From Podospora pseudoanserina (lineage: Eukaryota > Ascomycota > Sordariomycetes > Sordariales > Podosporaceae): DNA of 64,000 bases. Below, one piece after another: positions 41,597 to 51,004 of the stretch. Under the pieces are notes generated by a model. The model did no database searches. It was not told the DNA's origin and worked only from the letters and a program-made list of their open reading frames with translations. Location: the NCBI RefSeq assembly GCF_035222485.1, contig NC_085924.1, positions 248,001 to 312,000 on the forward strand. Direction: 5' to 3'. Position 1 is the first letter of the stretch. Each line of letters opens with the position of its first letter. The translations under genes were made by a program, and so were the position numbers.

Positions 41597-44500
41597 ATGA
41601 GTTGGATAAACGACGGCGCTGTTCCCTCTCACAATGGCAACGGCTTTGCGATCGCCGACCCGGCTGCTGTTGCCGGCGTCATGATGGACCCTTCGGCCTT
41701 TATGGGAAATCCCGCCCAATTCAACCCGCAGTTCGCGAACCCCCAGCAACTCGCCATGCAGAATACCCCGATGCGCAATGCCTCGCCGTCGTTTCCGAAC
41801 GCGATGTATCAGACCAACTCAGTCATCCCATCGAAACGGGCTCGTCCCAGAGAAGATAGCATTGGACAGTCACCGCGACAGGCACCTGGCATGCTGCCAA
41901 CCTCACGCGCCGAGACACCCCAGCAGTCGCCGTTCCCGGGCTATCAACCACCAGGCATGGCGCAACAACAAGGTGGCCAGCCGTCCCCATATCCTCATCT
42001 TCAGCAAAACGGCTCGGCCAATGCTACTCCGTCTCCCATAATGAGCAACCAGATGCGGCCAGGCAGTGTGCCACAGAGGGTGTCGACCGCATCTCCCCAT
42101 CCATTCTCGCCTGCCGCGCAACAATTCCCACAGACGTCGCCGGTTCCATCTGAGCACGGAGGAAACCCGCAGGCTTTTATGCAACAGAATGCTTTTCCAC
42201 AAGGCTTTAATCCTCAATTCACGGCCCAATCTCCTGCGAGGCCGTCGCCGTCGCCCAATCCCATGGGAAACCCCATGATGGCTCAGCACATGACCCAGAT
42301 GCAAGGTCAGCTTCCCCAGCAAATACAACAGATGCCTCAGCAAATGCAAAATCCAATGGCGGGTCAGATGCAAAACATGATGCTGCAGCAACAGATGGGC
42401 CAAGGGCGCGGCGCAATGGATCCCCAAAAACAGCAGCAACTTCTGTATCAAATGCAGATGCAGCAGCAGCGGTCACTACAACAGCAAATCAATGCTCAGA
42501 ACATGATGCAAATTGCTCCAAACACAAACTTGACACCGGCTCAAATCCAAGCCCAAGCTCACGTCCAGGCTCAAGTTCAGCACCAAGCTCAGCAGAGGAA
42601 TATGATGGCCGGCAGACCAGGTGTTCCGAACGGACAAATGCCACCAGGAGGAATGAGGCCCCAACAAGGCATACCGGCACAACAGTTTTTGAGGCAGGTT
42701 CCTCCAGCCCAGTTTCTGAATCAACTCCGCGCCTTTTTTGCCTCGAGCGGTCAGGTGATGGACCAAACGCTTCCCACCATTGGGAACCAGCCTATCGATC
42801 TACAAGCTTTGTTCCACGCAGTCATGAAATTTGGAGGATACCGCGCCGTCACACAATCAAATGGTTGGGTCCAGGTATCCATGGCCCTGAATATCCACCC
42901 GCAGCAAGTACCGGCGGCACCCTCCCACTTCAAAGCAATCTACGAGCGGTGGCTGTTCAAGTATGAGGAAATGGTCAAGATGCGCATGCAGCAGGGAGGG
43001 ATGCAGAAGGCTCCGCAGATGGCCCCAGGAACGCCTACTAAGATTATGCCTCCTGGCCAGATGCCGGGGCAGATGATGCAGCCCGGTCAGCCATCACCAC
43101 TCCAACAAGGTCCGATGCCGTCGCCAGCCAAGCCTCCGGGTGGACAGCAAGCCGGCATGAACGGTTTCCCGGTTCACGGTCAACAGCCCATGATGCCCAG
43201 CCAGACCCACCAACAGCGCCACAGCTTGTCCAGAAGCATACAGGCCACGCCCACGAATGAGGACTTTTCTATGCAGTCTCCTGCCCAAGGAAAACCTGGC
43301 AGCATGTCTGTCCCCGGCTCGGCGCAGGCAGAAAATCAGGGAATGGCTGAGGAATTGGCGGGCACCGCCAAGTTTGCCGCCCCCTTTGTCACGAATCCCG
43401 AGGAGTATATGCCGTCTTCTCGGGAACACATATCATATGGAGGAGTTGACGCTAGCCTGATAAAGGTTGGCCAGGAGCTCCAAAACGCCATGATCGACCT
43501 GCCAGCTGCCTATGAACTCGGGAATGTCGATCTCCATGCCATCACCAAGAGTCTCCAAAGCGGCATTCATGGTGAAGTTCGGCTTGCCCTCGATGTCCTT
43601 GCAAGGATTACGGCCAGTGACTTCCACTCTTTCGCGCCGACCAACACTATCCCTATCCCTCAAATTGAACTCAAGTTCTGCCCCGAGCTGGTAGAGGCGC
43701 TGGTGGACTGCGCAGAAGAGCAGATTGAGCTACTCGCCGAAAGTTCGGAGGAAGCGTCCAACGAGATTGTTATTTCACCCTATGAGGATATTGTCCGGGC
43801 TTGTCGCATCGATAGGCTTACCGTCAAAAGCATCCCGGTCCATGGTTCCTCGGAGTATGACCTTGAGCGTGCGGCTGACAGGCTCATATGCATCACAACT
43901 ATCTTCCGCAACATGTCCTGGCGCGATGATAACCATCCGGCTCTCGCCGATGAAGCCGTCATCAAGTTGTTGTGCGTGGTCATTAGATACATGGGAACCC
44001 GCGAAATGCTGCTTCGGAGCAACGCAAACACACTGGATATCATGAAGGATCTGGTCACACTACTCAGCAACATTGCTGGTGCGATTGAAATACCAGGGCG
44101 AGAACAGGCCTTTTGCTTGTTGCAATTTCTGCTCGCCTTTGCACCCAATCCACCCCCGACGATGGTGAACGGCAAGCTGTACTTTTCAGTCTACGACCCT
44201 CGGTCGCACCCCTATCTCCCACACGCCGTTGATTCGCTGGCCAAACTACTCGCGCGGGACGAACCGAATCGGACACACTACACGGCCATCTTCACGAATG
44301 AGTCTATGCTCAACACGTCTCCACCCTGCGAACTGCTCACCAGAGCCTTTGCGCTTGCTATCGCCCCTATTCCCGACTGCACCAAGGAACCTCGCCACCC
44401 GTTGCCCCCGCTCGTCGAGGTTCGGAAACCCATCATCATGCAAGGTCTCCTCGCTGCCGACATCATGGCAGGGCTGGCGCCGGAGTTTGACAGCGGAGTG

Positions 44501-44842
44501 GCGCGATCATGGCTGGCCTCGGGCAATGGGTTTGCGCAGAACTTGTATGCGCTCGTCCGGCAAATCAGCAGTCTGTACGAAAGCCAGGCTATGAGGCCAG
44601 GGCGTGGCCCGCCAAAGCGAGATGCCGAGCTCGTCTACATCTCGTCGGTCGGCATCAACTTGATCAGGAGGTTGTGCGAGAAGGCTAGGGACCCCCACCG
44701 CCCAGCAGGTGAGAGCGGTATTCCGCCCGAGATCCTGCCGGCGAGGGAAAGTGTTTTGCAGGCTCTGCAGATGCATGCCAGGGAATGGACCGTGGAAGGG
44801 ATGTTGACTGACTTGGTCGCGTATGCCCGCCTGGTCCGCTGA
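41597..44842 (+). CDS. SWI1: SWI1-like ARID-domain subunit of SWI/SNF chromatin remodeller
   Basis: Single exon, 1081 aa from ATG 41597 (MSWINDGAVP); the frame is open upstream but without a sensible ATG. The first 360 residues are Gln/Pro/Met-rich and low complexity. The ARID DNA-binding domain lies at about 370-465 (FLNQLRAFFASSGQ, then IDLQALFHAVMKFGGYRAVT, NGWVQVSMAL, HFKAIYERWLFKYEE). A second disordered segment follows. The C-terminal 450 residues are helical, repeat-like and end near WTVEGMLTDLVAYARLVR, as in fungal Swi1/ARID1-type proteins. It acts in the nucleus as a targeting subunit of the ATP-dependent remodelling complex. Confidence 0.87.
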   Translation: MSWINDGAVPSHNGNGFAIADPAAVAGVMMDPSAFMGNPAQFNPQFANPQQLAMQNTPMRNASPSFPNAMYQTNSVIPSKRARPREDSIGQSPRQAPGMLPTSRAETPQQSPFPGYQPPGMAQQQGGQPSPYPHLQQNGSANATPSPIMSNQMRPGSVPQRVSTASPHPFSPAAQQFPQTSPVPSEHGGNPQAFMQQNAFPQGFNPQFTAQSPARPSPSPNPMGNPMMAQHMTQMQGQLPQQIQQMPQQMQNPMAGQMQNMMLQQQMGQGRGAMDPQKQQQLLYQMQMQQQRSLQQQINAQNMMQIAPNTNLTPAQIQAQAHVQAQVQHQAQQRNMMAGRPGVPNGQMPPGGMRPQQGIPAQQFLRQVPPAQFLNQLRAFFASSGQVMDQTLPTIGNQPIDLQALFHAVMKFGGYRAVTQSNGWVQVSMALNIHPQQVPAAPSHFKAIYERWLFKYEEMVKMRMQQGGMQKAPQMAPGTPTKIMPPGQMPGQMMQPGQPSPLQQGPMPSPAKPPGGQQAGMNGFPVHGQQPMMPSQTHQQRHSLSRSIQATPTNEDFSMQSPAQGKPGSMSVPGSAQAENQGMAEELAGTAKFAAPFVTNPEEYMPSSREHISYGGVDASLIKVGQELQNAMIDLPAAYELGNVDLHAITKSLQSGIHGEVRLALDVLARITASDFHSFAPTNTIPIPQIELKFCPELVEALVDCAEEQIELLAESSEEASNEIVISPYEDIVRACRIDRLTVKSIPVHGSSEYDLERAADRLICITTIFRNMSWRDDNHPALADEAVIKLLCVVIRYMGTREMLLRSNANTLDIMKDLVTLLSNIAGAIEIPGREQAFCLLQFLLAFAPNPPPTMVNGKLYFSVYDPRSHPYLPHAVDSLAKLLARDEPNRTHYTAIFTNESMLNTSPPCELLTRAFALAIAPIPDCTKEPRHPLPPLVEVRKPIIMQGLLAADIMAGLAPEFDSGVARSWLASGNGFAQNLYALVRQISSLYESQAMRPGRGPPKRDAELVYISSVGINLIRRLCEKARDPHRPAGESGIPPEILPARESVLQALQMHAREWTVEGMLTDLVAYARLVR

Positions 44843-45435
44843 AGCATCCTCATTGGGTAGTTTTCTGTATATGTTGTAACCTATCAACCCTTTTTTGAAA
44901 AGTGTGTTGTTCATGGCGGTACTCTTTTTTCGGCGTTAGTTTAGCGAGCGAGCGTGGTTTTGGGCGCTTGGGTCATGGTTGAGTGGCTCATCTGGATAGA
45001 AAGAGAGATCTTGTTTTGCGTCTATATGTGAGGGGGGTCTTGGACAGCGACTTTTCGACAGGGGCAGCCAACGATTGGTATGATATGTGTTGTATGGATC
45101 TTTATTTCGGTGTGATTTGGAAAAAAAGGATAGGTGTGGTAGGACTGGTTAAGGGGCGGTTTACATAGGTAGTCACAGTATTGAAACTGTGAGGCGTATT
45201 GAACATTTTGTCGCTTTGTTTGCATGTCGTACTACTATCGTCCCGTCGATCGATGTTCGGCAGTGTGTTGCAGCAAAATTCGGTCACTGACCGATCTTGA
45301 GGTTCAATGGACCCTAGATTGTATCATACAACTACCGTCGTCCTCCAGCATGGGGGTATATCATTTTCCATCTCCAGAACTGCATCTTGGCCTCCTGATA
45401 TCATACACGGCCTCCCGTCTCCCGGCATTCACCCA
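44843..45435. other. Intergenic, convergent
   Basis: 3' flanks of the SWI1-like and mL49 genes. No protein-like frame on either strand. Confidence 0.55.
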
Positions 45436-45900
45436 TTACAACCCCCTCTCCTCCAGGAAAGCAACAATCTCTGACCTATGGTGCCCCTATTTCCCTCAGC
45501 ATCAGCGTTCCCATACTCGTCTTCTTGTCGGATGCAAACTCACCCGAACTTCCACATGCCCCGTCAAACTGTTGACTCTGATGTCGTTTGGCGACAGATT
45601 CAGCGCCTTGGCAAGCTCCTGCTTGAAGGCTATCCTGTTCCCCTCGATCTTTTTGATGATTGTGAGCTTGAAATTGCCGCCGCGCTTGGCGTCCTGGTAG
45701 ACTGAGTAGTTGTTTGTGCGGGAGCGGCCGAGGGCGAAGGGGAAGTATGTCTTTTGGCTTTGTCTTGGGAGGGATTGTGGTGGGGATGAGGAGGGTTTTT
45801 GGGGTTGGCTGGGAGCTGTGGAAAGGAACTGTCTGAGGAGGGGCGTGAGGGTTGGTTGTTGCCGGAGGAGGCGGGAGGGGAGGAGGGTTGGTCGAAGCAT
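45436..45900 (-). CDS. IMG2: Mitochondrial large-subunit ribosomal protein mL49 (Img2 type)
   Basis: Model complement(join(45436..45468,45544..45900)), 129 aa. Start MLRPTLLPSRLLRQ opens a basic mitochondrial presequence of about 45 residues. The conserved part reads YFPFALGRSRTNNYSVYQDAKRGGN, then KKIEGNRIAFKQELAKALNL and RVNSLTGHVEVR, and finishes IVAFLEERGL on an 11-codon last exon. Without the intron (GTGAGT...CAGAG) the frame runs on into non-family sequence, so the spliced end is preferred. mL49 is an external protein of the mitoribosomal large subunit. It is divergent from eIF3e. Confidence 0.87.
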
Positions 45901-46472
45901 TGTGATGTTGTGGTGTTGTTGTTTCTGGTGAGGCACACTCGGGGTGGTGATTCGGGTGGGCGGGTTAAGCAAGGTCAACGGACCGGATTGTGGTGGTGGT
46001 CGTCGTCGCAAGTGGCTGTCGTACTGATGCTATCTCGAAGCTCTCTTCGCGACTGCTGCATCGAAAAATGGTCGGTGCTCGGCGGAACAAATGGCCGGCG
46101 GCCGCCCGCAACAGTTTGGAGGGGACACAGACATGGCGGGGGCATGTCAAAGCAAAAGCTTGAGGCGCACAGACCACATCTCTTCCCAATGCGGGTTGCC
46201 CACTGGAGGAGCATCGCACTTTGCAATTTTTGACCCCACCAAAGAGAGCGAAAGATACCCTCACTGAAAATTGGTCGGCTTTGTCAATTCGGCTCTTCTT
46301 TTCGCTCCCCCTGCCAGTACCCGACCACGTCCTCGTAGCCCCTCGATCGACCGACCGACCGAGACCTGCGATACGCCCCCAACCGACGGAATCGATTATT
46401 TTTCACGACTTCGTCACTCCCAACTCGGAGGATCTCATCACAACAACAACGACACCACAGCCCATCACCATC
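45901..46472. other. Shared divergent promoter region of mL49 and eIF3e
   Basis: A 572-bp gap between two outward-facing translation genes, one mitochondrial and one cytosolic. A GATCGACCGACCGACCGA run lies at about 46345. No coding frame supported. Confidence 0.55.
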
Positions 46473-47874
46473 ATGGCTTCCACCACCGCCAGCGGCGGGT
46501 CCGAGTACGACCTGCTCAACAAGCTCGCCCCCAACCTCGACCGCCACATGATCTTTCCCCTTCTCGAGTTCAGCGCCAGCCAGCTTGTTGACGAGGATGG
46601 ACAGGTCAGGGATGAAGCCAAGGCGCGCCAAATCACACAGGCCAAGTTTGCGCTCACGAAGCGCACCAACATGACCGACTACGTCGCCAACCTGTACTGC
46701 GAGCTCGAAGGCCTCGACGAAGCCCCCGCCGAGTACACCGAGAGGAAAAAGCAGGTCTTCAGCCAGCTGGAGAAATACGAGCAACAGACCGCAAAGATCA
46801 CAGAGCTCCTCGAGCGCGACGACGTTGTTAATGCCCTCCGAAGCGACAAGGTGGCCAACTTGGAGTTCTTGAAGCGGGAGCACGATGTAAGACTTGGTAC
46901 TGTGCATATTGGGAAGGAAAGTTGTGGTGCTGACTAGAGTGGTTGGACAACAGGTCACCATCGACATGGTCAACGCCCTCTTCGACCTGGGCAACCTTCA
47001 GTATAGCTGCGGTAACTACGGTGACGCCACTGAGACCCTCTACCGCTTCCGCGTCCTTTCCACAGACAACGACAAGGTCGCCTACGCCACATGGGGTAGA
47101 CTGGCTTGCGAGATCCTCACCATGAGCTGGGAGTCGGCGTTGGAGGAGGTTCAAAAGGTCCGCGAAGTTATCGACTCGAAGCTGTCGCAAAACCCCCTCG
47201 CCCAACTGCAACACCGGACTTCCCTCATCCACTGGGCTCTCTTCCCCCTCTTCAACTACGACAAGGCCCGTGAGCCCATCCTCGACCTCTTCTTCAACGC
47301 CGGATACATCAACACCATCCAGGCCAACTGCCCTTGGATCCTGCGCTACCTTGCCGTGGCTGTTATCACCAACCGCACCAAGGCTAAGAACATGGGGGTC
47401 CAGCAGAAGCAGATGAAGGACATTGTCCGCATCGTCAAGCAGGAGGCCTACGAGTACCAGGACCCCATTACCCGCTTTGTACACGCCCTGTGCATCGACT
47501 TCGATTTCGAGGAGGCCCAGCAACAGCTCGTCCTTGCTGAGGAGGTCCTCCGCGGCGACTTCTTCCTTCTTAATCATGCTGATGAGTTCGTCGACTCGGC
47601 CAGACATCTCATCTTCGAGAGCTACTGCAAGATCCACGCCCGTATTTCCCTTACCGACCTCAGCGCACGGTTGGGTCTCAACGCCGAGGCTGCCGAGAAG
47701 TGGATTGTCAACCTGATCCGCGACACCAGGTTGGACGCCAAGATTGACTACAAGGAGGGTACAGTCGTCATGAACCACCCACCGACCTCTGTCTACCAGC
47801 AGGTGATTGAGAAGACAAAGGGCGGTTTCTTCCGGACACAGGTTTTGACTTCCGCGGTTGGTGGCAGGTCATAA
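46473..47874 (+). CDS. INT6: Translation initiation factor eIF3 subunit e (INT6)
   Basis: Model join(46473..46886,46954..47874), 444 aa. The start [15 protein letters not shown] precedes the conserved [20 protein letters not shown]. The N-terminal eIF3e domain ([20 protein letters not shown]) is followed by helical repeats ([19 protein letters not shown]) and a C-terminal PCI domain ([17 protein letters not shown], then [19 protein letters not shown]). The protein is part of the cytosolic eIF3 complex, which recruits mRNA to the 40S subunit. The intron (GTAAGA...CAACAG, 67 nt) is in phase 0. Confidence 0.95.
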
Positions 47875-48709
47875 GGGAGAGGAGATGGTTGAGGATGTGC
47901 TTGCTGTAGAAGGAGATGCCGGGACCATGACATTTGCTTTTGTTACCCCTTCACAAGAGAGAGAGAATGGGGGAACTTCTCTCATCATCCATCCGGAAAG
48001 CCGGAGAGAGAAGATGGGAGCTCCACGGGTTTGGCGGGTGGGGAGGCGGCGCGGCGTCAATCTAGACATTTCTGGGTGAGGAATAGGAGGAGACAAAGCA
48101 AAAATGGTTGATGTCTTTGCATTGCTCTCACGGTTTACCACAGTGGAATTGGAAGCGATGTAATATACCTCATTATCAGGCGTATTGACAAAAATGGCTT
48201 AATGGACTGTTTTGAATGAAGCTTTTCTGGTGTGTGGCTCTGTAACAAAAACTCAAGGCTTGATGAGCAACCCAGAAACGGTGTCATCTTTCTCATAGGA
48301 GCGAGCAAATGTCCAGGAGACAGACTTTCATGCCATCTCTGGAATATTTCGCTTCACTCCATCTGCCTCAGCCTTCCATCAAGAAGAAGTGAAATGACAC
48401 CATTTCCCAGCGTCTCATTTCAGCACTTTCAACCGCCATAAAAACTGGCAGACCACCACTCGCCGGAGCCGGTCACATGAAGAGCGTTTGCCACACTTGC
48501 TCACGCAGACCTGCATACTCTTCTCGTCTCACTGTGCCAAGGCAGAGCCTGGTCTTTTCTACCGTACTTAGAAGAGTCTCTTGCCACGACGTGCTTCCCC
48601 TCTCTTCCTCTTCCTCCACCTTCATTGCCGGTTTCTCGGCGTCCTTGACCCTAGTCTTCCCAAGAGGCAAAAGGACTTCTAGAACATCATCGTCCCTTCA
48701 GACATCAAA
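47875..48709. other. Intergenic
   Basis: 3' flank of eIF3e and upstream region of the first small Cys-rich gene. A minus-strand frame at 48473-48670 (rich in Glu, Lys and Val, DDVLEVLLPLGKTR in its open extension) is protein-like but has no start that works. It is left unannotated. Confidence 0.45.
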
Positions 48710-48951
48710 ATGCCCCCTGAACGGCATTTCCGGGTTCAACTTTGGTACTGCGTAAGACCTTCTCCGTTCCAACCCTACCCGTCGGGCGAATCTGCGGGTT
48801 TGACTTGAGGATGATGTTAAAATAACCATAGCACCGACGCGGCGGAGGTTCTTATAACGAGCAAACACCTGTTTGTTTGGATCTTCACTGCCAGCATGTG
48901 GGGCCTTGCGAGCTGTGTATTGTTCAAAATGAATGGGTCCCTCGTTCCTGA
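48710..48951 (+). CDS. Small Cys/His-rich protein A (53 aa, two exons)
   Basis: Model join(48710..48751,48832..48951). Exon 1 codes MPPERHFRVQLWYC and ends exactly at a GTAAGA donor; exon 2 follows a CCATAG acceptor and codes HRRGGGSYNEQ, then CLDLHCQHVGPCELCIVQ, ending NEWVPRS. An in-frame TAG seven codons upstream makes the ATG secure. The Cys/His spacing (C-x4-C-x5-C-x2-C) suggests a small zinc-binding knuckle. Support comes from the second gene 440 bp downstream, which has the same intron position and phase after W[FY]C, the same H-R-x-G-x-G-x-Y start of exon 2 and a similar ending in EW. No family recognised. Confidence 0.62.
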
Positions 48952-49388
48952 TCGTGAGTACTTGATGAAGGGTTTGTTTGAGGAGGGCGTGTTGCTGGAT
49001 TGTGTAGAGTGTTTGGAAAGATGTTTGTTGTGGTGTGGACGTGCGGGGACAGATCTCAGCTTTATGCATCACTGCATATTATTTGATGAGATGACCCTGT
49101 GAGATGTAGTCAGAAACTTGCGGATAGTTCCTCACTTGAGAAATACACAATGATAGGCATCCAGGCATGCCACGTTTGGCTCTTCATGACAGGGGCTGCT
49201 GCTGCACAGCCATGCTTACCTACCTGCCTCACCGAATTGAGGCAAGCAGCGATCTTTCCGTGCAGCTTCTTGTTTCCATCCCTCTGCTCTGCTTTCCCCT
49301 ACTTTCGGAAGGCAAACTTTTCTCAACACTTGATCGCCTCAAAAGCATTCTGCCTTCTGTCTTGCAGCCCAACAAGTCCTGTTTTGTC
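48952..49388. other. Spacer between the two small Cys-rich genes
   Basis: No protein-like frame on the plus strand in keeping with the flanking genes. It presumably contains the promoter of protein B. Confidence 0.45.
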
Positions 49389-49702
49389 ATGCCTCGCTCA
49401 CAGATACGGAACGCGGTCAGGAGGTCAGTGAGAAAGGCCAAACCGGTACCTTCCGGTCGTCAAGGGGAGGGTGGTACGCCACCTGAGGAGGATAAGGGCG
49501 ATGAAAACTACCAGTGTGGGGAGTATTGGTTTTGCGTAAGCTTGTTGTACAGGTTTTGCTGAGTGTATGCTAAATCTGACTGGGGGTTTAGCACCGCTGT
49601 GGTGAGGGGCCGTATACGTTGTTTGAACACGATTGTGAGAGCGGGGAGTGTGGACATCATGCTCGGTGTTCGAAATGTCACGTTGAGTGGGGGTGTGCGT
49701 GA
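49389..49702 (+). CDS. Small Cys/His-rich protein B (85 aa, two exons)
   Basis: Model join(49389..49535,49592..49702). Exon 1 codes a basic start (MPRSQIRNAVRRSVRKAKP), an acidic linker (TPPEEDKGDENYQCGEYWFC) and ends at GTAAGC. Exon 2 (after TTTAG) codes HRCGEGPYTLFEHDC, then ESGECGHHARCSKCHVEWGCA. The Cys/His arrangement (C-x5-C-x2-C, then C-x4-C-G-H-H-x2-C-x2-C) looks like a zinc ribbon. The basic N-terminus could be a nuclear or nucleic-acid-contacting segment. The gene is paralogous to protein A by intron position and motif order. Function not recognised. Confidence 0.7.
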
Positions 49703-50168
49703 GTGTGGTGGGTGGTGGCTAATATGTGTGCCGTTCGAGGTTGAAGAAGTGTAGCAAGTCTCAGTTTGCCGATAACATAACATGTCGATTGAATGCAGGT
49801 ACCAACTACAACTGGCCAAAGATCATATACTCTTCTCAAGTAAATTATCTACCATGACGAATGGAAATCGCCCAAGGCAAATACTGAAATTTTGAGATGT
49901 GTTCTGTTGTTCTGAGGCAGAACTGGTAAACGGTATCTAGCAGTTTGGGGTGATCAGCTGATACTGAGCAAGTGGCTCTGGAAGGCGCAGCTCTCATGCC
50001 GCCCAACTCACTTCTCTTCCACTGGGAGCGCAAGAGATGTGATAGCAAATGGTGCGGAGATTCTCTAACCATCTCTTTTCGCGCTCAGGCTCTACTTTTT
50101 CCATCCTCATCACCGACGTCCAAAGTTCAACCTTTTCTCTCATTAGGAAGCCACGACAACGACCAGCG
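49703..50168. other. Intergenic
   Basis: Nothing protein-like. 3' flank of small protein B and upstream flank of the nucleoside-phosphorylase-type fragment. Confidence 0.5.
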
Positions 50169-50531
50169 ATGGCCGAAAGCCGACCTGCCACCCGGGATGA
50201 GTTCCAGATCGCGATTATGTGCGCCCTCCCGCTCGAAGCTGAAGCAGTGCTGTACCTTTTCGACGAGTTTTGGGATCGAGAGGGCGACCCCTACGGAAGA
50301 TCACAACAAGACTCGAATGAATACAGGACAGGGAGAATTGGCCAAGATGATGTTGTCCTCGTTATTCTCGCTGAGATGGGCACTATAAACGCTGCCAATG
50401 CTGCCCGCGACCTCCTATCCAGTTATGTCAAGATCCGATTATGTCTTGTTGTGGGTATCTGCGGAGGTGTGCCATCACCCGAAGTTTCCAGACATGACGA
50501 CTATATTCGATTGGGCGGTGTTGTTATCTGA
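50169..50531 (+). pseudogene. Nucleoside-phosphorylase-type (PNP_UDP_1) domain fragment
   Basis: The 120 codons from MAESRPATRD read like the first half of the purine-nucleoside-phosphorylase-like sensor domain found at the N-terminus of many fungal NLR-like (STAND) proteins: FQIAIMCALPLEAEAVLYLFDEFW, VVLVILAEMGTINAANAARDLL, IRLCLVVGICGGVPSP, then DDYIRLGGVVI. The frame stops directly after this strand, where relatives continue for 150 or more residues, and no NB-ARC, NACHT or repeat region follows. It is therefore a truncated relic or a severely shortened gene. The sequence to the right is AT-richer. Confidence 0.65.
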
Positions 50532-51004
50532 TCATCAATAAATTTGTCTGAGCATCTAAAAAACAGCACGGTAAGCATGGAAGCGAAGTTGAGAACACCC
50601 TAATCGGCAGCAGGCGAAGCCATAAAATACGTAATCACGAGCAGGCGAAGACATGATAAAAAGGGATCGTTAGCCAGCGAACCTAGCATAGTATCTCCAT
50701 CCAAGCTTTGGTCTGGCAAATCTTTTAACTAGTGGCGCTGTTTGATCGAAAGACCTCCGACAGTAATTTCGTATCGATAGACTAGCGGATGATTTGGAGC
50801 TGGATAGAACATCCGTAATAGATAGTCACGAGACTTTGATTCTTTCTAATCCGGAAGACGGTTTTCAGACGGTGGGGGACTATAGGTAAGCTTTCTAGGT
50901 AATTGTTAGGGTCTTGTTTTCTATCGAGCCCCTTCATATCAACGGCAGACTGATAGCTGTCGGATTCAAAGCCACCCAAGCATATAATTCTCTAATGCGC
51001 TGTT
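50532..51004. other. AT-richer intergenic relic-like stretch
   Basis: Minus-strand frame 50782-50979 (including RLKTVFRIRKNQSLVTIYYG) has protein character but is short and interrupted on both sides. It may be a relic of a gene or repeat I cannot name. No intact feature. Confidence 0.4.

Noticed and set aside
46828-47778. 316-codon minus-strand open frame
   Set aside because: Antisense to eIF3e; Val/Asp/Leu-rich shadow translation.
48473-48670. Minus-strand 65-codon Glu/Lys-rich frame ending at 48473
   Set aside because: Protein-like, but the open extension lacks a start and no upstream exon joins in phase; only noted in the intergenic entry.
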